A stretch of DNA of 39,237 bases from Synechococcaceae cyanobacterium SM2_3_1 (lineage in GTDB: Bacteria; Cyanobacteriota; Cyanobacteriia; Thermostichales; Thermostichaceae): positions 1 to 39,237 of the forward strand of contig JAAUUJ010000018.1 of NCBI GenBank assembly GCA_012030715.1, written 5' to 3'. Below are positions 9,470 to 18,494 of the stretch, one piece after another (within the stretch, counting starts at the first letter, position 1; every line of letters starts with the position of its first letter). The notes beneath the pieces are model-generated. The model did not search any database, had not been told where the DNA came from, and saw only the letters and a list, made by a program, of their open reading frames with translations. The position numbers and the translations under genes are program-made.

Positions 9470-9584
9470 CTGGATCCCGAGCGCTATTGCCAGACTAGCA
9501 CAGTCCTGGTTACTGCCCCTCACCTCCATGATCCCGGTATTTCAGGTAGGGTAATACATATCCCGTAACATTCCTGGCATTTCT

Positions 9585-11136
9585 GTGGATCAAGTGCATT
9601 CTTCCTCTTCTCTTTCCCAGCCGTCGCTGGATGCAGACGTGATCGTGATTGGCTCGGGTATCGGGGGGCTGGTCACGGCCACACAACTGGCTGCCAAAGG
9701 GATCCGGGTACTGGTACTGGAAAAGTATCTGATTCCCGGCGGCAGTGCTGGCTACTTCCAACGGCCAGCTCCCACGGGCGAGGGCAGCTACCACTTTGAT
9801 GTGGGGGCCTCCATGATCTTTGGTTTAGGCAGCCAGGGCACCACCAACCTGCTGACTCGGGCACTGGCGGCAGTGGATCAAGTCTTGGAGTCGATTCCTG
9901 ATCCGGTCCAGATTGCCTACCATTTGCCCCATGGGTTGCAGCCTCGGGTGCATCGGAATTACGAAGCCTTTCTCACGGAACTGGGGAGTTACTTTCCCGC
10001 AGAGCAGCAGGGGATCCGCCGCTTTTACGATGAAGCCTGGTCCATTTTTAACAGCCTGAATGCCATGGAGTTGCTCTCTCTGGAGGAACCCCGCTATCTG
10101 TTGCGCTCGTTTGTTGGCAATCCCCTCGGGTGTTTGACGCTGGCTCGCTATTTGCCCGTGAATGTAGGACAGGTGGCGCGCTGGCATCTGCAGGATCCTC
10201 AACTCCTGAAGTTTATTGACATGGAGTGTTATTGCTGGTCGGTGGTGCCTGCCGCGCAAACCCCCATGATCAACGGCGGCATGGTTTTCAGTGATCGCCA
10301 TTACGGGGGGGGTGAACTATCCGAAAGGGGGAGTGGGTCAGATTGCCCAGAAACTGGTGCAGGGATTAGAGCAAAAGGGAGGAGAGATCCGCTACGGAGC
10401 CCGCGTGACTCGCATCTTGCACCAGAACGGCCAAGCGATGGGGGTGGAACTGGCAAGTGGAGGGTGCCTGCACGCCCATAAAATCATCTCTAACGCCACC
10501 CGCTGGGATACCTTCAACCAGCTCTGGTCGGATCAGCCCCTGCCCAAAGCTGAGCAACGCTGGCAGCAGCGCTATGTCCAGTCCCCCAGCTTTCTTAGTC
10601 TGCATCTGGGCGTCCGTGCAGAGGGTCTGGCGGGAGAACAATATTGCCACCACATCCTACTGGAACATTGGGACGAGATGGAGGCAGAACAGGGAACCAT
10701 TTTTATCTCCATTCCCACCCTTCTGGATCCTGATCTGGCCCCGCCTGGACGGCATATTTTGCATGTGTTTACCCCCAGTTGGATGCAGAACTGGCAGGGC
10801 TTAAGTTATCAGCAATACCAGGAAAAGAAGCAGATCACTGCGGCTCAGCTGATCCAGAGATTGGCAAGCCTCTGGCCCGCACTTTCGGAGCATATCGAAC
10901 TCCAGGAGGTGGGCACCCCTCGCAGTCATCGCCGCTTTTTGGGGCGAGTGAATGGCACCTATGGACCGATCCCTTCCCACACCCCCTGGGGTTTGCTGGG
11001 CATGCCCTTTAACCGCACTGCCATTCCCAACCTCTACTGCGCAGGGGACAGCACCTTCCCCGGTCAGGGACTGAATGCAGTTGCCTTTTCCGGCTTTGCC
11101 TGTGCTCACCGAGTGGCGGTTGATCTGGGGAAATAA
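9585..11136 (+). CDS. crtH: cis-carotene isomerase (CrtISO), frame broken at a G run near 10306-10313
   Basis: The flavoprotein converts poly-cis lycopene precursors to all-trans lycopene, the step needed for carotenoid synthesis in the dark. The GTG 9585 start gives a short leader, then the FAD-binding [14 protein letters not shown] near residue 20 and the CrtISO-typical [38 protein letters not shown] and [14 protein letters not shown]. After FSDRHYGG the frame shifts at a run of eight G. Removing one G restores [17 protein letters not shown] and gives 516 residues, the family length. The C-terminal part has [20 protein letters not shown], the second FAD contact. It lies 250 bp downstream of chlB, so two dark-growth pigment genes are adjacent. 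The indel is very probably a homopolymer sequencing error. Confidence 0.92.
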
Positions 11137-11143
11137 TTCAGGA

Positions 11144-11533
11144 TCAAGACTTGCCAGAATCCTCAGGACCCTGTAGACGAGTGGTACGATAAATGGCTTT
11201 GGCATCCGGCCCAAAGGAGACCACATCCCCGGGCTTGAGCTGGTGGGCGGTCATTTTCTGGCCATTGATCACCAGACCATTGGTGCTGGGTTTCCCTTCC
11301 AGATCGCCATCAAGAATGCGATAGAAGTAATCCCCTTCCTTATCCGCAGGCACCCGCAGCAACATGGCATGGTAGCGAGAGGCAAACTGAGAATTGAGGC
11401 AAATATCATTGGCCAGATCGCGCCCGATGAAGTACTTCGGTGAACTGAGGGCATGGGTCCGCCGCCCATCCCGATCTTCCACGATCAAGAGGTGCTGATA
11501 AGGACCTGGGTTAGCGGAATTGGGATCAACCAT
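11144..11533 (-). CDS. FHA domain protein (paralogue of the 21338 gene)
   Basis: About 129 residues from ATG 11533, almost entirely one forkhead-associated domain, a phosphothreonine-binding module. The motif order is right: HLLIVEDRDGRR, FIGRDLANDICL (the GR and N of the binding face), FASRYHAMLLR (conserved S-R and H), KPSTNGLVINGQ (N-G) and LKPGDVVSFG. No catalytic domain is fused, so it probably acts as an adaptor for a Ser/Thr kinase; one such kinase is encoded at 34525-35556, but a link is only inferred. It converges with crtH (7 bp between stops). It is clearly similar to the single-domain FHA protein at 21338, pointing to a duplication. Confidence 0.85.
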   Translation of the reverse strand: MVDPNSANPGPYQHLLIVEDRDGRRTHALSSPKYFIGRDLANDICLNSQFASRYHAMLLRVPADKEGDYFYRILDGDLEGKPSTNGLVINGQKMTAHQLKPGDVVSFGPDAKAIYRTTRLQGPEDSGKS

Positions 11534-11725
11534 AGTCACTGGCTAGAACACATCTCTCCCGAAGAGAGCAGGGCATTCATCCGGCTGAAAATCAGAGGGA
11601 GAACACTAGTTGCAAATCATATCTCAAATATACTGCTTCTCTGCCCAGGAAACCTACGACTGATCCGGGGAGAGCAAAAATCATCACTGCGTTAGCTACA
11701 GTACGATAGCGGGGTCAAGAGGTAC

Positions 11726-12550
11726 CTAGCGTGCCGATGTCTGCAGAAAGGTGGTCAGGAGATCAGGGAAGAATTTATAGGCCCCGATGGCCAGTTGAGC
11801 TGTTCCCACCACCACATCGGTCTTATGGTGCACCGCTGCATCCACAATGGCGGCGGCCACCTCGTCTGGCTGGTTCACGAAGATTCCCTCCAGGGCAGAC
11901 TGCATGCGCTGACGACCGGAAGAGATCACGGAATTTGCTGGCTCCCTACTGTTGGTTTCCTCCACAAAGACAGCCCGTTTTAAGAAATCACTGTTGACCA
12001 CTCCGGGGTGGACACCGATCACTTCGATTCCCTGAGGCTGCAACTCCAATCGCAGGGCTTCGGTGAGTCCGGTAACCGCAAATTTGCTGGCCGAGTAGGC
12101 GGTCATCAGGGGTAGAGGCATTTTGCCACCGAAGGATCCCACATTGATGATCTGACCCCGATGGCGCTCCAGCATAGAGGGCAGCACCGCCTGGATCATG
12201 TGGATGTAGCCCCAGAAGTTGACGGCCATAAGCTGCTGCCAGTGTTCCAGGGTGGTGGCAGTAAAGGGGCCACTCATGCATAGGCCCGCATTATTCACAA
12301 GAATATCGATGTGCTGGAACCGCTCCAGAGCTTGATTTACCAGGCTCTTGACCTGATCCGGCTGGGTGACATCTGTGGGCACCACCAGGATCTCTGCATC
12401 CAGGTCCTGCTCCAGATCAATCGCGGTTTGTTTCAACGTTGACTCTGTGCGCGCGGCCAGAACCAGCTGTGCACCTCGACTAGCAAAGGCATGGGCGGTT
12501 GCCCGTCCAATCCCCTCAGAGGCTCCGGTAATCAGGACAATTTCAGGCAT
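11726..12550 (-). CDS. short-chain dehydrogenase/reductase (SDR)
   Basis: 274 residues from ATG 12550, which is preceded by TGGAGA; a longer frame upstream has no family similarity. It is a classical SDR with Rossmann motif TGASEGIGRA near residue 8, a DVTQPDQV acidic turn, NNAG near residue 85, the catalytic Ser in INVGSFGG, and YSASK with the catalytic Tyr and Lys near residue 152. HPGVVNSDF follows, and the C-terminal 80 residues include VDAAVHHKTDVVVG. The A-R at the end of beta-2 (LVLAARTE) suggests NADP preference. The substrate cannot be read from sequence; related cyanobacterial proteins are annotated only as SDR oxidoreductases. It stands alone between the FHA gene and an exported barrel-like protein on the same strand. 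Confidence 0.88.
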   Translation of the reverse strand: MPEIVLITGASEGIGRATAHAFASRGAQLVLAARTESTLKQTAIDLEQDLDAEILVVPTDVTQPDQVKSLVNQALERFQHIDILVNNAGLCMSGPFTATTLEHWQQLMAVNFWGYIHMIQAVLPSMLERHRGQIINVGSFGGKMPLPLMTAYSASKFAVTGLTEALRLELQPQGIEVIGVHPGVVNSDFLKRAVFVEETNSREPANSVISSGRQRMQSALEGIFVNQPDEVAAAIVDAAVHHKTDVVVGTAQLAIGAYKFFPDLLTTFLQTSAR

Positions 12551-12644
12551 AGATCTCCAGGGACGCTGATCCCGCGACAGTGCTCTTACTACCTTAATCC
12601 TGGAGTGGGTCGACTTTGTACTGGGGTAAGTCGCGGCAGAGAAT

Positions 12645-13373
12645 CTAAGGGATCCATTCCAGAACCACGCCGAAGGTTCCATCCTGGCTGATGGTGCTGT
12701 TTCGCCGCTGGTAGCGAGCCGCAATCCGGGTGGAAGGACTGAGGGCATAGGCTGCTGTGATGGTGGCTAGGGTAGCGGTATCCACTCCCACTTCCTTGGG
12801 TGTCAGCCAGCTGTAGCTGAGGGTGAGGTCGGCGGCCTGCGGTGCCAGCGCCAAGAGGACAAAAGCCCCGAACTGAGGACCACTCAGGGAACGGTCGGCC
12901 TCCTGAATAGCACGATAGCCCACCTGGGGAGCCAGATTCATTCGTGAGCCGCGGGGGGCAATGTAATACCGCAGCAGGGATCCATAACCCTGATCGGCGG
13001 AACGTTCTCGTGACTGCTGATAATCTCCGCTGAGGGTGAAACGATCTCCCAACCGCAGATCCTCTACCCCCAGACTCCAGGTGGTGCTTTGCAGAGAGAC
13101 CTGCAGCCGGGTGGGAACCACAGGAGTATTCCGGATTTCCTGCAAAAGATCAGGGGGCTCCTCCAGCCAGCGACGCAGCACCGGACTGTCGTGCACCAGA
13201 TCCTGATGCTGTCCCAGATCAAGCGCAGTGGTGGTGGAGGTCTCTAATTCAGCAGCAGGTTCAGCTTGAACAGGATGGAAATCATCCAGGACAGCAGTCC
13301 AGAAAAGACAAAGCAGGCTGAGACGAAAAAGCGAAATCCCGATGACCAACCTGGAGAATGCGACTTTGCCCAT
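12645..13373 (-). CDS. exported, probably beta-barrel protein
   Basis: About 242 residues from ATG 13373. A signal segment (LVIGISLFRLSLLCLFWTAV) is followed by a cleavage region near VQAEP. From about residue 90 onward the sequence alternates polar and hydrophobic residues in strands such as RLQVSLQSTTWSLGVE, RFTLSGDYQQSRER, MNLAPQVGYRAI, AADLTLSYSWL and TRIAARYQRR. It ends in FGVVLEWIP, close to the terminal aromatic strand of outer-membrane proteins. An outer-membrane or periplasmic location is inferred; the function is unknown. No ribosome site is obvious at ATG 13373 or at the in-frame TTG 13385. Confidence 0.6.
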   Translation of the reverse strand: MGKVAFSRLVIGISLFRLSLLCLFWTAVLDDFHPVQAEPAAELETSTTTALDLGQHQDLVHDSPVLRRWLEEPPDLLQEIRNTPVVPTRLQVSLQSTTWSLGVEDLRLGDRFTLSGDYQQSRERSADQGYGSLLRYYIAPRGSRMNLAPQVGYRAIQEADRSLSGPQFGAFVLLALAPQAADLTLSYSWLTPKEVGVDTATLATITAAYALSPSTRIAARYQRRNSTISQDGTFGVVLEWIP

Positions 13374-13539
13374 GTCATTGCCCAAAGCTCACCCGAGGAC
13401 ACTATCCATGCCCAGAGGTTAAACACCTGACCTCTGATCTGGAGAGGCTGGCTACAAAAGCCTCCCTCACTCTAGCTGGTTCGCTGACGCCTGGGTCAGG
13501 CCTCCTGAAAGTCGGCTAAAAACCGCAGCGGCATCGGGA

Positions 13540-13824
13540 TTAACCGTCCTCTGCACAGACCTCCTGCACCAGAGCTGGATCAATGCGCGGAAAGAGCGTG
13601 GCAAATTCTTCTAGGGTCCAGAAACCAGGACAAACATTTTTCTTGATGTGCCATCGGGCCAGAGCCTCCGGGGAAGCCTGAGATCCCCCTTCAGAGGGTT
13701 GCTCTGAGCCGTCACGCCGAAACTCAATCACAGATTGCGAGCCTGACTGTGCCCATGCCGAGGAACAAGGCACCACTCCCAGACAAACACAGAGCAAGGT
13801 CAACCTCAGAGATAACCGGAGCAT
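13540..13824 (-). CDS. small exported protein, unknown
   Basis: About 94 residues from ATG 13824 (an upstream in-frame ATG at 13848 would extend the signal peptide by eight residues). The N-terminus MLRLSLRLTLLCVCLGVVP with cleavage after SAWAQ is a clear signal peptide. The mature part is about 65 residues: a Ser/Gly/Glu-rich linker, then a compact C-terminal piece with two cysteines (NVCPGFWTLEEFATLFPRID and VQEVC) that could form one disulfide. I do not recognise the family. It is followed at close range by accB on the same strand, but a functional link is not suggested. Confidence 0.6.
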   Translation of the reverse strand: MLRLSLRLTLLCVCLGVVPCSSAWAQSGSQSVIEFRRDGSEQPSEGGSQASPEALARWHIKKNVCPGFWTLEEFATLFPRIDPALVQEVCAEDG

Positions 13825-13892
13825 GGCATCCACCCTGATCAGGATCATTCCAGCTGCTATTATTCCCGATCCTCTTCTTTCTGTCCCGCACC

Positions 13893-14390
13893 CTAGCCTT
13901 CGGGATCGATGCGCATCAGCACCTGGTCAAATTCTATTGGCTGGCCATTCTCCACCAGGATCTCCGCCAGTCGCCCCGCCACTTCTGCCTCCAGCTCATT
14001 CATCAGCTTCATCGCCTCGATAATGCAGAGGGTCTGGCCCCGTTGCACCCGATCCCCCAGATTGACAAAGTTATTTTCGCCAGGAGCCGGGGCACTGTAG
14101 AAGGTGCCGACCATGGGCGAGGTAATGTCAACTAGATGGGACACAGCATTGGGGGGCCCTTTTGGTTTTGGGGCTGTAGTTGGCGATCCGATGTCGTTTA
14201 GCAGGGGTTGAGGGGCAGAGGCACTGGCTTCCACAACCGCAGAAGTGTCGGCAACCGAGACCCCCAGCGATCCATTGGCTTTGCGAATCGTCAAGCGAAA
14301 GGAGTCATCTTCAATAATTAGTTCCACAACGCTGGTCTGATCAAGCGTCGTCAGGAGATGGCGAATTTCTTCCCAATTGATGGAATCCAA
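13893..14390 (-). CDS. accB: acetyl-CoA carboxylase biotin carboxyl carrier protein
   Basis: 165 residues. The C-terminal biotinyl domain has the lysine that receives biotin in EAMKLMNELEAE near residue 130, preceded by the SPMVGTFYSAPAPGE thumb region typical of bacterial BCCP. The N-terminal domain (INWEEIRHLLTTLDQ, then LTIRKANG) is the AccB helical dimerisation part, and an Ala/Pro/Ser-rich linker joins the two. It carries the carboxyl group between biotin carboxylase (AccC) and carboxyltransferase (AccA/AccD) in the first step of fatty-acid synthesis. It lies 169 bp downstream of efp on the same strand; efp-accB is a conserved cyanobacterial pair. Confidence 0.95.
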   Translation of the reverse strand: MDSINWEEIRHLLTTLDQTSVVELIIEDDSFRLTIRKANGSLGVSVADTSAVVEASASAPQPLLNDIGSPTTAPKPKGPPNAVSHLVDITSPMVGTFYSAPAPGENNFVNLGDRVQRGQTLCIIEAMKLMNELEAEVAGRLAEILVENGQPIEFDQVLMRIDPEG

Positions 14391-14559
14391 GCGGTACCCA
14401 GCCCTTTCCTAATACTGCAACATCCTGGCAACCCAGAGAGAGATCCAATCCCTCTCCTCCTGATCGATGCCCAGTGGTAGTCTCTCACAGAACGTGGCCA
14501 CGAACATCTCGACCCAAGAGCCAAATTGAGGTCTGTGCTTCAGATCCCCATCCACGTTC

Positions 14560-15117
14560 CTAGTCGCGCCCCAGGTAGGAATCGGTACGGGTATCAACTC
14601 GAATTTTTTCCCCCTGCTTAATGAAAAGGGGCACCTGGATCTCGGCTCCTGTTTCTAACTTGGCGGGTTTTGAACCTCCTGTGGCCGTATCACCCTTCAC
14701 GCCTGGATCCGTTTCCACGATCTCCAACACCACCGTATTGGGGAGCTCAACGTCAATGACCTGCTCATTCCATCGGAGGATGCTGGCCTCCATCCCTTCC
14801 TTCAGATATTTAATCTGAGTGCCGATTTGATCCTGGGTCAGGGGCGTTTGTTCATAACTTTCCATATCCATAAAGACATAGTTGTCCCCTTCCTGGTAGA
14901 GGTACTGCATATCCATTTTTTCGATGTTGGCAGAGGCGATCGTCTCTCCCGCTCGAAAGGTGCGTTCTTGAACACTGCCAGTCTGCATATTTTTAAGTTT
15001 TGTGCGGACAAAGGCAGCCCCCTTGCCAGGTTTAACGTGCAGGAATTCCACCACTTTCCAGGCATAGCCATCAAGCTCGATGGAAACCCCTGGACGTAAA
15101 TCGTTACTAGAAATCAT
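14560..15117 (-). CDS. efp: elongation factor P
   Basis: 185 residues, the normal length. ATG 15117 gives the family N-terminus [17 protein letters not shown]; a longer frame from 15150 begins at the putative transcription start and is rejected. Domain I carries the loop [17 protein letters not shown], whose lysine contacts the P-site tRNA end. Domains II and III follow, with [13 protein letters not shown], the [19 protein letters not shown] stretch and the terminal [16 protein letters not shown] relieves ribosome stalling at polyproline. It is the first gene of an efp-accB unit. Confidence 0.96.
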   Translation of the reverse strand: MISSNDLRPGVSIELDGYAWKVVEFLHVKPGKGAAFVRTKLKNMQTGSVQERTFRAGETIASANIEKMDMQYLYQEGDNYVFMDMESYEQTPLTQDQIGTQIKYLKEGMEASILRWNEQVIDVELPNTVVLEIVETDPGVKGDTATGGSKPAKLETGAEIQVPLFIKQGEKIRVDTRTDSYLGRD

Positions 15118-15151
15118 AGTGAGGTCCCATGACTGGTGCTTATTCGACATG

Positions 15152-15157
15152 ATTGTA
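15152..15157 (-). promoter_or_regulatory. probable -10 box of efp-accB
   Basis: On the minus strand TACAAT (five of six to TATAAT) lies 34 bp before the efp ATG at 15117. Transcription would start near 15145, leaving a short leader and ruling out the longer 15150 start. The -35 region is weak, around TTCCGA. Confidence 0.45.
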
Positions 15158-15198
15158 CCCTGCAGGCTGATCGGTTTCGGAACTTGCCTGCTTTCTCT

Positions 15199-15897
15199 TC
15201 AGTCGGCGGGGGGCTTGGGCGGAGAGGGAGCCTTCAGGGCTCCACTGTCAATCGGGGGTTGACGCAGATACTGCGGCAGAATATCAGACCAGGTGGAGAG
15301 TTGTCCGCTGGCATAAGCTTTGTAAGCCAGGGTGGCCACAGCCTGCACAGGTGGATCTGCCAGGGCCGTGCCGTCCACAATTTCTAGCGAGCAGGGTTGC
15401 GCTTGCAGTAGGTGCAGTTGTGCTTGCCAGCTGGAGGTAGACCAGAGCTGCTCCGGTACAACAACGCTCAACTGGTCGGTTGCCTGTGCATATCGGTAAA
15501 CCGCTCCATACCAGTCCCCCCGCTGGGCATCCAGCTGCACCGCTAGCAGGGAAACAGGATCGGTTTCGATTCGGGCATAGGCCAGAGCCGCCAGACTGGA
15601 AACCCCATAAACAGGGAGACACAACCCCTGCCCCAGGGTGCGGGCGACGGTTACCCCCAGACGAGATCCTGTAAAGCTCCCCGGTCCTACAGCCACCCCG
15701 ATCCCCACCAGATCGGACCACTGCTGGGGGGGCAGAAAATTTTCTAAGCGAGGGTGCAACTGCTGGGCCATCTGCCGCCCCAACGACCAGGTCTGAGATC
15801 GTTTCATCTGCGACCCAGACACAGGTTGCATAGCTAGCCCCAGGGTGGGTGTGGTGGTGTGGATCCCCAGGAGCCATCCCTGCATGGGTTTACTCAT
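15199..15897 (-). CDS. tsaB: tRNA threonylcarbamoyladenosine synthesis protein TsaB
   Basis: 232 residues. TsaB is the pseudo-kinase partner of TsaD in the complex that makes t6A37 in ANN-decoding tRNAs. The ASKHA-fold N-terminal half is present: GWLLGIHTTTPTLGLAM, RQMAQQLHPRLENFL and the diagnostic GVAVGPGSFTGSRLGVTVAR near residue 70, then YGVSSLAALAY. The second half is the variable family tail. Its start ATGAGTAA overlaps the lpxD stop by 8 bp, so it is translationally coupled to lpxD. A partial proline/serine-rich tail (PPSPPKPPAD) ends the protein. Confidence 0.9.
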   Translation of the reverse strand: MSKPMQGWLLGIHTTTPTLGLAMQPVSGSQMKRSQTWSLGRQMAQQLHPRLENFLPPQQWSDLVGIGVAVGPGSFTGSRLGVTVARTLGQGLCLPVYGVSSLAALAYARIETDPVSLLAVQLDAQRGDWYGAVYRYAQATDQLSVVVPEQLWSTSSWQAQLHLLQAQPCSLEIVDGTALADPPVQAVATLAYKAYASGQLSTWSDILPQYLRQPPIDSGALKAPSPPKPPAD

Positions 15898-16942
15898 CCG
15901 CTGTTAACCGGGCAGATGCTTCTAACTCCTGCAGCCGCTTCTCTAAATACCGGACCGTACGGAGCAGATCCGGCAACTGGCGCAGGGCGACCGACGATCG
16001 TTTCCACTGTGGGTGGGGTTGGTGGGGATAGCCAGCCACCACCTCTCCAGCAGGGACATGATTCGTAATGCCACTCTGTCCCACCGCAGTCACGTTATCC
16101 CCCAGATTCAAATGTCCGGCCACCCCGACCTGCCCTCCCAACACCACATGGCGACCCAGGGTTGTTCCTCCTGAAATACCCACCTGTGAGGTCAGCACAG
16201 AGTCGGGGCCGATCTTTACCCCATGGGCCACCTGCACCAGGTTATCGATTTTTGTGCCGCGGCCAATGCGAGTTTCTCCCACAGCAGGGCGATCGATGGT
16301 GGTATTGGCTCCCACATCCACCCCCTCCTCCAGGACCACCCGGCCCGACTGCAACATGCGATACCAGCTACCATCCGTGAGTGGCACATGCCCAAAGCCG
16401 TCATCCCCGATTACTGCCCCACTGTGAATCAGGCAGTGATCCCCAATCACACTGCGTTCATGAATTACACAGTTGGCAAACAGCTGGCAGTCACGCCCGA
16501 TCTGTACCTGTGGGTAGAGGGTGACGTTGGCATGGATCTGGGTATAGTCGCCAATGATGACACCGGATTCGACCACCACATGAGCAGCAATCGCCACTCC
16601 AGCGCCCAACTGCGCATCGGCTGCGATCACGGCAGTCGGGTGAATTCCCGCAGGTAATTGAAACGGCTGATAAAACAGTTCAATCGCTTTGGCGAAACTG
16701 AAGCGGGGATAGGAACTGTGCACTGCGGCTAGCCCAGCAGGAACTGGACAGTTAGGTTTCACCAGCACAGCACTGGCATGGGTTTGCTCCAGCAGGGGTA
16801 GGAATTTGGACTCACTGACAAAGCTCAGATCCCCCGGTTTTGCTTCCACCAGTGCCGCCACCCCCTGAATCTCTAAATCTGGATCCCCTTCAAAGGGACA
16901 GTGCAGGGCATGGGCAAGAGCGTGCAATTTCACCAATGACAT
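15890..16942 (-). CDS. lpxD: UDP-3-O-acylglucosamine N-acyltransferase
   Basis: 350 residues, normal for LpxD. The N-terminal uridine-binding domain (residues about 1-100: GDLSFVSESKFLPLLEQ, SAVLVKPNCPVP) is followed by a long left-handed parallel beta-helix of hexapeptide repeats (GVAIAAHVVVESGVIIGDY, VQIGRDC, SVIGDHCLIHSGAVIGDDGFG). The catalytic histidine lies in LVQVAHGVKIG, and the C-terminal helix ends LRTVRYLEKRLQELEA. The enzyme adds the second acyl chain to UDP-glucosamine in lipid A synthesis. Cyanobacteria keep lpxA-D although their lipid A is simplified. Coupled to tsaB downstream; divergent from the PPTase gene with only 40 bp between the starts used here. Confidence 0.94.
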   Translation of the reverse strand: MSLVKLHALAHALHCPFEGDPDLEIQGVAALVEAKPGDLSFVSESKFLPLLEQTHASAVLVKPNCPVPAGLAAVHSSYPRFSFAKAIELFYQPFQLPAGIHPTAVIAADAQLGAGVAIAAHVVVESGVIIGDYTQIHANVTLYPQVQIGRDCQLFANCVIHERSVIGDHCLIHSGAVIGDDGFGHVPLTDGSWYRMLQSGRVVLEEGVDVGANTTIDRPAVGETRIGRGTKIDNLVQVAHGVKIGPDSVLTSQVGISGGTTLGRHVVLGGQVGVAGHLNLGDNVTAVGQSGITNHVPAGEVVAGYPHQPHPQWKRSSVALRQLPDLLRTVRYLEKRLQELEASARLTADE

Positions 16943-16982
16943 CTCCCAACGGCAGAACCTGAGTCTCCATCGATTCTATAGT

Positions 16983-17840
16983 GTGGAGCTGAAGGTCCAT
17001 GCTCTCTTTCCCTGCCGCCCTCAGATGTTGACTCCAGTTCTGCGCCCCGATCATGTTCATCTCTGGCTGACCTGGCCGGATCAGGTTCAAGATCCAAAGC
17101 TCTTACGGTCCTATCTCGAGATTCTGGATCCTCAGGAACGGGATCGCCATGGGCGGTTTTACTTTGCCAAACATCGGCATCAGTATCTGGTGGCTCATGC
17201 CCTGGTCCGGTGCTGTCTTTCCCGGTACGCACCGCTGGCTCCTGAAGCCTGGCGATTCCAGTCCAATGCCTATGGCCGTCCGGAACTGGATCCTACCTGT
17301 GGACAGGATCTGCCTCCCTTGCGGTTTAACCTTTCCCACACGGATGGACTGGTGGCCTGTGCAGTCACCCGATCTCGAGATATTGGTGTGGATGTGGAGG
17401 CAACCCAACGAGGGGGGGCGCTGCTGGAGATTGCCGAACGGTACTTTGCCCCCGAGGAATTTGCTGATCTCAAACGCCTGCCGCTTGCCGCCCAGGTGAA
17501 TCGGTTCTTTGACTACTGGACCCTGAAGGAAGCCTATATCAAGGCTAGAGGTATGGGGTTAGCCCTTTCTCTGCAACACTTTAGCTATCAGTTAGAGCAG
17601 CAACGGATCAACATCCGGTTCAGTTCAGCACTTCAGGATCAGGCAGCGGTCTGGCAGTTTCTGCTCCTGGCTCTAGATCGCGGCTACCGTGTAGCACTGG
17701 CTGTGCACAACGAAAGTAAGGTCCCCTTGCAGCTTGGGGTGTGGCAGACTATCCCGATGCAGGATACTCAGCCCCTGAACTGGTCTAGTCAACTGCTAGC
17801 CCAGGGGCCAATTCCATTTCTAGAGGCGGAACCGCTCTGA
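16983..17840 (+). CDS. 4'-phosphopantetheinyl transferase (HetI/Sfp type)
   Basis: Up to 285 residues from GTG 16983; ATG 17025 is an equally possible start and would leave about 271. It transfers phosphopantetheine from CoA to acyl or peptidyl carrier proteins. Sfp-type motifs are all present: LRFNLSHTDGLVACAVT near residue 118, DIGVDVEATQRG with the Mg-binding Asp and Glu near residue 132, and FFDYWTLKEAYIKARGMGLAL near residue 180. Two-lobed architecture fits HetI/Sfp rather than single-lobe AcpS. No polyketide or peptide synthetase cluster is adjacent, so activation of the fatty-acid carrier protein is the likeliest job. The 3' end overlaps the convergent lipoprotein gene by 21 bp. Confidence 0.92.
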   Translation: MELKVHALFPCRPQMLTPVLRPDHVHLWLTWPDQVQDPKLLRSYLEILDPQERDRHGRFYFAKHRHQYLVAHALVRCCLSRYAPLAPEAWRFQSNAYGRPELDPTCGQDLPPLRFNLSHTDGLVACAVTRSRDIGVDVEATQRGGALLEIAERYFAPEEFADLKRLPLAAQVNRFFDYWTLKEAYIKARGMGLALSLQHFSYQLEQQRINIRFSSALQDQAAVWQFLLLALDRGYRVALAVHNESKVPLQLGVWQTIPMQDTQPLNWSSQLLAQGPIPFLEAEPL

Positions 17841-18329
17841 GACTCCATTGACATTGACATTGTAAATCCCTCTTTCCGTAAAGGTGCCCAGCGGAATCGT
17901 CTCTTCAAATTCCACCAGTACCTGAGTGCAGATCAGATCTGTGCGGGTAATGGCGGGTAGATAAACCCGAATACGGTTGCGCACCTGCCGGATCCGCGGA
18001 GTGCCCAGACGGTAGCAGGGGTTAGGTAGGAATCCTCGTGCCACCACCCGAACCCGAGGGGGGAAGGATTCGAGAATCTCAACTTCGATATCCTCGACAT
18101 CGGCGGGGATCACATCAATAGGCGGAGGCAAAGGAACGACAGAAGGCTCCGGCTCCGGTAAAGGCAGGGAAGTACAGGTTGTACTATTGCAGGCAATCGC
18201 TGTTTGGGCGCTGGTGGACTCGGAACTGTCCAGGCTGATCACCCCCGGGGTCTGGCTAGAACAGGCGGCGGTGAGAGCAATCGCAACAGCGGATCCCATC
18301 CAGGACATCCGTCCCCATAAATTTTTCAT
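17820..18329 (-). CDS. putative lipoprotein, proline-rich
   Basis: 169 residues from ATG 18329, chosen because GAGGAGG lies at ideal distance and the protein then begins with a signal peptide (MKNLWGRMSWMGSAVAIAL) ending in LTAAC, an acceptable lipobox with Cys as the lipid site. A Ser/Thr linker with two nearby cysteines (IACNSTTC) and a proline-rich stretch (LPEPEPSVVPLPPP) follow. The C-terminal 95 residues look like a compact beta domain (VEVEILESFPPRVRVVARGFLPNPC and later strands) with two more cysteines. I do not recognise the family; similar all-beta lipoproteins occur in cyanobacteria. Convergent 21-bp overlap with the PPTase gene. Confidence 0.7.
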   Translation of the reverse strand: MKNLWGRMSWMGSAVAIALTAACSSQTPGVISLDSSESTSAQTAIACNSTTCTSLPLPEPEPSVVPLPPPIDVIPADVEDIEVEILESFPPRVRVVARGFLPNPCYRLGTPRIRQVRNRIRVYLPAITRTDLICTQVLVEFEETIPLGTFTERGIYNVNVNGVSERFRL

Positions 18330-18494
18330 GAAGGCCTCCTCACAACACTGAAAATCGTTGAATGACAGCAAAGCTTCAGCTTCCGCTAACACCATACCGT
18401 CCAGCTACGGGAAAAGGAACCGTGTAGATCAAGTTCTTAGCAAAAACCGTTCACAATTTCTAATCCTCACAAAATTCCTGAGTTTCTGCAGCCA

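Noticed and set aside
10300-10320. programmed frameshifting at the eight-G run in crtH
   Set aside because: The family is normally encoded in one frame and the run is easily explained as a homopolymer error; no stimulatory structure is evident.
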